A DNA stretch of 64,000 nucleotides. It comes from Neostapfia colusana (lineage: Eukaryota; Streptophyta; Magnoliopsida; Poales; Poaceae). Below, one piece after another: positions 58,796-64,000 of the stretch. A program made the translations under genes and the position numbers. The DNA lies in assembly GCA_030760725.1 (NCBI GenBank), contig JASWHV010000012.1, forward strand, positions 54,157,652 through 54,221,651, written 5' to 3'. The notes beneath the pieces were generated by a model. That model did no database searches. It had not been told where the DNA came from and was given only the letters and a program-made list of their open reading frames with translations. The stretch's first letter is position 1, and each line of letters begins with the position of its first letter.

Positions 58796-59778
58796 TATCC
58801 CCCTTGATGAATGCATTGGCAACACCAATTAAAATCCGAACATTGGCTTATGAAAAGTTTTAAAAAGCTTTGAAAACTCATTTCGCCCCCTTTATTAATT
58901 TCTCCCCATTTTTTAAAATCAGAGAAGGAAGAAAGTGTATAACATATGCAAAGTGTAAAAATATCTCTCCTTATACATATTTCTGCCCCTTTGACAATGT
59001 ATTCAGCAAGGTTCAAAGGAGAAATTTTTAAATGTTATAAGCATATTATAACATATACATACAAAACAAAGCTCATCCAAGTCATACTATCAGGTTACTT
59101 ACACTATCACATCAATGAGATACATAAAGTAGTGTAAGCCATGCTAGAGATCAAATGTATTTTTCAGTTTAAGCAAGTCATGATCTCCCTTACTCAACTA
59201 TTTCAAAACCTGAAAACATGACACTAGTTGCTGCATTTTTATTATTCATAATCATTTAAGGCACAAAGTTGATCATATGATATTTGCAAGAGATTATATG
59301 CCGCATCAACCTTATTCTAACCAACCAAGCCAAGCCTATGTCATTTGACAATCAGAAGCTTAAGGACATGGTTTTAGTCATACACAATTCCTTCCAAGTT
59401 CATATCTTAGTGCAATGATAAGCAATCTCAAAAGAAGAAGTGCGATGCACGCATATTCTCTTGATCTTTTCTCAATTTTTTATTTGAAAACTCAACATGT
59501 GAGCTGATCACTTGATTAATTTTTTATGATTAAAAGCACTTGTGAGCACGCAACAAGTTCAAAACAGCAAGAAGGTTCGATCATGACCAGATTTAGTGTA
59601 AGTAATTATTCCAATTACTAGTCATGGCAAAAACTACAAAATGTATAACATGAGTAATGTAGTAAGAACTTTCAGCCTGCAAAAGGAATCACAAAGTCAT
59701 ATATGTATGAAATACTATGCTCATATTATTTTAGTTTCAGATTCACACATAGACTTTCAAAGTTTCAAAAACTCCCCC
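58796..59778 (-). other. F 3' untranslated region
   Basis: Just under 1 kb of AT-rich sequence between pol end and LTR. No env-like or other frame is supported. It starts with the polypurine tract at about 58796-58806. Confidence 0.7.
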
Positions 59779-62222
59779 TCAATTTAAGCCATGAGGATGC
59801 ATAACCCCTATTTCACTACGAATGAAACAAAAACGAGTGAAATCCAAAGGTTTTGTAAAAATATCAGCCAATTGTTGTTCGGTATCGACATGGTGAAGCA
59901 CAATGTTTCCTTTTTCAACATTATCACGAAGAAAGTGATACCTAATGTCAATGTGCTTAGTTCTAGAGTGTTTCACGGGGTTTTTAGCAATACAAATTGC
60001 ACTAGTGTTATCATAAAATAGTGGAACACTATCTAAATCAACCCCATAGTCCTTAAGTGTTTGAACAATCCAAAGAATTTGTGAGCAAGCGCTAACCGCA
60101 GCTACATATTCAGATTCGGCCGTGAATTGTGCAACTGAACTTTGTTTTCTAGAGGACCAAGCAACAAGTGAATTACCAAGAAAATGACAAGCACCCGAAG
60201 TACTTTTCCTATCAATCCTACAACCCCCAAAATCAGCATCCGAAAAAGCTTTCAAAGAAACGGTTGAGGAAGAAGGAAGAAAAATGCCAAATTCTTGAGT
60301 TCCATGTAGGTACCTGAGAATCCTTTTGATGGCTTGGCGATGTGAAGCACGTGGAGAAGCTTGAAAACGTGCACAAAGACATATGCTGAATTGTATGTCC
60401 GGTCTTGACACCGTGAGATACAAAAGTGATCCAATCATACTTCTGTATTCTTTTTTATCGACCGGGTCACCATCTTCATCAAGTTCAAGTGTTGTTGCTG
60501 TTCCCATTGGTGTCCGAAGAGGCTTGCATTTGTCCATGTTGAAGCGCTTAAGAAGGTCCTTTGTATACTTAGTTTGATGCACAAAAGTTCCTTCTTTTGT
60601 TTGCTTGATTTGCAGCCCCAAAAAGTATGTGAGTTCTCCCATCATACTCATCTCAAATTCTGAACTCATCATAGCTGAAAACTTGGACACGAGATCATGA
60701 GAAGCACAACCAAAGATAATATCATCCACATACACTTGAACGAATAATGAGTCATTGCCATGCTTAAGTACAAAAAGAGTTTTATCAACCTTGCCCATGG
60801 TAAACCCCTTTTCAAGTAAGAATGTTTTTAACCTATCATACCATGCTCTAGGGGCTTGTTTTAGACCGTACAAGGCTTTGGACAGTTTGTAAACATGATT
60901 AGGAAAATTTGGATTTTCAAAACCCGGTGGCTGCTTAACATAAACCTCCTCCTCTATGTAGCCATTAAGAAAAGCACTTTTAACATCCATTTGATATAAC
61001 TTGAAACCTTTAGATGCAGCAAATGCTAATAAAATTCTTATAGCTTCTAATCTAGCAACAGGAGCAAATGTTTCATCAAAATCTAGACCTTCAATTTGAG
61101 AGAAACCTTGAGCAACCAACCTAGCTTTATTCCTAACCACAACCCCATCCTCACTTTGCTTATTTTTAAATACCCATTTAGTTCCAAATAATGTGTGACC
61201 TTGAGGTGGAGGTACAAGTTTCCAAACATTATTTCTTTCAAAATTTTCTAACTCTTCTTGCATGGCATTAATCCAAGATTCATTAGTGAGTGCGTGTGAT
61301 ATATCCTTGGGTTCAAAAGAAGCAACAAAAGCAGAATGAGCATCAGAGTTTGGATCGCAAAACCTGGACTGAGTGACTCGTTCATGCAAGCTTCCAATGA
61401 TTTGTTGTGGAGGATGACTTTTGAGTACTCGGAGGGGAGTAGACACTTCACAAGCACCTTCTTCTTCATGTTCGGACCTTTGATTAGGAGAGCTTGTTGA
61501 TTGAGGAAGGTCCGAACCAGCAGTAGTGACTGTTGGTGCTGGTTGTGGTGCAAAATCAGCAGCTTGATCGTTATTTACTTCCGAGTTTTCGGGCAGCAGC
61601 ACCACTTCTTCATCTTCTTCAATAAAAATACTCTCCCCCTGCGGATATGGATCCATACCTGCAATATCGGAGCTAGTACTTGGGCTAGTTCATCAAAAGA
61701 AACCTCGCAAGTCTCCACAATTTTGTTAGTGTCAAGTAAAAGCACACGGTAGCCTCTAGTATGAGATGGATAACCAAGAAACATGCCATCAACAGATCTA
61801 GCTTCAAATTTATCAAGATTACCATGTTTCTTAACAAAGCATTTGCAACCAAAAACCCTAAAGTTCTACTTGGGTGTTCTTGAATTCGGTGCCGTTGTCA
61901 CTTCTTATCTTCTTGATTCTCAAAGATAACATCATTTTGATCTCTCCTCAAAAAACTCTTGAGGACACCTTGAGTTTCACCTTTGCATGCAAGAAAAACA
62001 CACAAGTGAAGCGGGAAAAGTCATCGGCAATAACTAAACCATATTTGTTACCGCCAATGCTTATGTAAGCGATGGGACCAAAAAGGTCCATGTGTAGCAT
62101 CACCATTGGTCTCGTTGTTGTCATCACATTCTTGGTGGGGTGAGTTGCTTTGACTTGTTTCCCGGCTTGGCACGTACTACAAGGCCTATCTTTATCAACA
62201 GCAACATTCTTAAGGCCTCGGA
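59779..62222 (-). pseudogene. pol: pol of SIRE/Maximus-like Ty1-copia element F, partial
   Basis: An open frame of about 620 codons (61656-59779) covers the integrase-RT linker, RT (GTKWVFKNK, LVAQGFSQ, YVDDIIFG) and RNase H (DADFGGCRIDRKSTSG, SRTKHIDIRYHFLR, ADIFTKPLD). Upstream, in other frames, are the integrase zinc-finger end (CSTCQAGKQ near 62170) and HMDLFGPI near 62080. From about 61960 to 61870 the core is damaged: after KNTQVE the sequence jumps to GFW-CKCFVKKHG near 61850, so most of the DDE core is missing. A frameshift lies near 61690. Gag, protease and 5' LTR are absent because D2 cuts the element at 62222. The SIRE assignment is by recognised motif wording. Confidence 0.9.
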
Positions 62223-64000
62223 TGTCACACCCGGTTTCTCCGAAGAACAACCGAGTGAATATCACATGTATACCAGGATCATTTTCTCATACATGTGATG
62301 ACAAATAGTGAAGCATCATTTATTACAAGCCAGGTGTCGAATATAAATATGTCTTACAAATCATACGTCTCGATGGACGATAATAAGTTCATAACATGTA
62401 AATAAAATAGCAGCGGAATATTATTCTTGTGGGCTCCATCACAGGCGTTGCCCGGAGGACTCCATGAACCTAGAATCCTTCTTCGGGTCCGAAGTCTTGG
62501 TCATTGAACACCACATCATCCCCTTGACCTGAGCAGCAATTTAAACCAACAAATATGCAAGTTTGAGTACCGTTGGTACTCAGCAAGTGTGGGAAAGTTA
62601 CATCATGCATGGCCAGGGCAAGGAGAGGTTGAACTCATGGTTAAAGCACTACGCAATTAATACCTATCACCTTAGCTTATTAAGCACCTACATTACTACA
62701 TAGGTGAAATGGTCCCAATCTCCCAACCCATCACAAAATCAAATAACCATAATATCATTTCCACTGTTAAGCTTCCCGCTTAACATCCACAACTTCCAAA
62801 GTCATCATCCTCTAATCATGAATAAGTCCAAGCCGCTCTTGACCGTGAGCACGGCTGTCATGACAGTTTTGACTCTGCAGAGTTTGCACCACTGTACCCA
62901 CATGTAGTGATTTCATCCCCCATTGCCGGGTGGACTAAAAGAACCTTCATTATGCCAGTGGCCGCGAACCACATTCACACTTCCCAGGTGTGTAGCCAGG
63001 AGATCACTACGAAGCCTTTACAAAGGATATCCCGACGAGCGTGGGCCCACTGAGGTTTCACCCCTAGCAGCATACAAGAGGCTCCAACCCCACAGCAGTG
63101 GCCCCCTCTTGAGCCTTGCGGTTAGTATGGTAGTCCAGCTGACACCTATTCCTCGCACCATCCAACACACCCATACTACGCCGGGGATACACCTAATTAA
63201 TTGGCCAAGCTTCCCCATCTCAGCATGTGGTTGGCACGGTAAAGCCAGGTTACATGCTCCCTAAACCGGTCCTTAGGATCCAGACAAGTACTAAACACAA
63301 ACCCGAGTCTCGTGCACCCAGCACCAACCAAATCATCCAACTTGCCTCGATCCCTACCTCTACATAACTCATAATATCTCATTCAAGAGTAAGGTAAATA
63401 AATTGATGATCTCATATCCTACTTATCCCATTCTAAGAATGGCTAAGCATAGCATATAAATAAATGACATGATAAAATAAATCTCAACCCAAGCTACAAG
63501 GAAACAAGGTAATGCAATTCTAGGGAGACTTCCTAGCATGGGTTTCATATTTTAATTGACAATGCAAATAATTCTATCTACACATCCTAGTATAGGATCA
63601 AAGTGGTCAAGGACACTTGCCTTCTTCCTGCTGCTCTGGGAATGGAAAGTCTTGGTCTTGGAAGGGGAGAACTTGCTCTGGGGCAGGTTCTATTCATGCC
63701 AATACACATAGCAAAGAAAACAACAATCCATAAGACATAGTTCACACTTTCACTTCATACAAACCACACATACATACCTATGAATGTCATTCACATTTCT
63801 AAGTGTTGTGGTTACTCTACATGTGTTGATTTTTGGCCTACATTCATCTATAAACATATGTATATAACTTCTATGTCCAGATTTCTATTTGCACACTACA
63901 TATGAAGTTCCAGTTTGAACAAATTCTTTATATTTAATTATTACACTTCTTAGCCACAAAGTTTGTATAAAAGGTATTTTCCTACTCCAAATAGGTTTTC
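62223..64000 (-). repeat. D2: second D-family LTR, runs off the window
   Basis: Starts TGTCACACCC like 53359 and stays nearly identical to D's LTR, apart from the 427 bases (62689-63115) missing in D. That extra stretch holds the block shared with LTR C and B's 5' LTR (GCACGGCTGTCATGACAG near 62850, GCCTTTACAAAGG near 63015, CCACTGAGGTTTCACC near 63050). It is inserted in copia F; the left candidate duplication is TCGGA (62218-62222). Solo LTR or 3' LTR of an element further right cannot be decided. Confidence 0.88.

Noticed and set aside
1..64000. CRISPR array, operon, rRNA or tRNA genes
   Set aside because: No regularly spaced identical repeats with unique spacers, and no RNA gene signature. 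The only tRNA-like matches are 12-13 base primer sites.

Overview
The window looks like nuclear intergenic DNA from a grass (Poaceae). It is built almost entirely of nested LTR retrotransposons, and I see no host gene, tRNA, rRNA or CRISPR array. The grass call rests on Tekay/Del-like Ty3-gypsy polyproteins with a chromodomain-like tail, initiator tRNA-Met primer sites, very long LTRs (3-4.3 kb) with a GC-rich core carrying GGNCCCAC/TGTCA motifs, and a SIRE-like Ty1-copia element. Family letters below are mine.

Layout. (1) 1-12067: element A1 (+): end of the 5' LTR, leader, intact ORF0, broken gag-pol, complete 3' LTR, then about 570 bp of a second internal region (LTR-int-LTR-int). (2) 12068-35100: element B (-), whose 3' LTR (12068-14996 plus 27017-28289) is split by element E (+, 14997-27011, duplicated target GTTTA). 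B's gag-pol, ORF0 and primer site follow, then a 5' LTR piece (34067 to about 35100) that does not match its 3' LTR. (3) 35101-37522 plus 53014-53055: a + strand LTR (C), split by element A2 (-, 37523-53008, duplicated target ATCAG). A2 is a second copy of family A with an intact ORF0. (4) 53056-53358: degenerate tandem copies of C's primer-binding region. (5) 53359-57189: D (-), 3' LTR and pol tail, cut by the SIRE-like copia F (-, 57190-62222). F is itself cut by another D-family LTR (D2) that runs off the window.

How the parts work together. Each complete element carries LTR promoter and polyA signals, a tRNA primer site, gag-pol (capsid, zinc knuckle, protease, RT, RNase H, integrase) and a polypurine tract. 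Families A and B add ORF0 upstream of gag. All gag-pol frames here are broken, so any mobility would need proteins supplied in trans.

Main discoveries. Element E does not start with a normal 5' LTR. It starts with an inverted U5-side LTR copy, so both ends of the insertion are the same LTR terminus, flanked by matching target duplications. The palindrome turns exactly on a small hairpin in the LTR. That hairpin has an invariant loop core (GTTTCTTGTTTGATTG) and stems that covary across three LTR families. The simplest reading is hairpin-primed fold-back of the cDNA followed by integration through two U5 ends. All coordinates and mismatch counts were made by hand.
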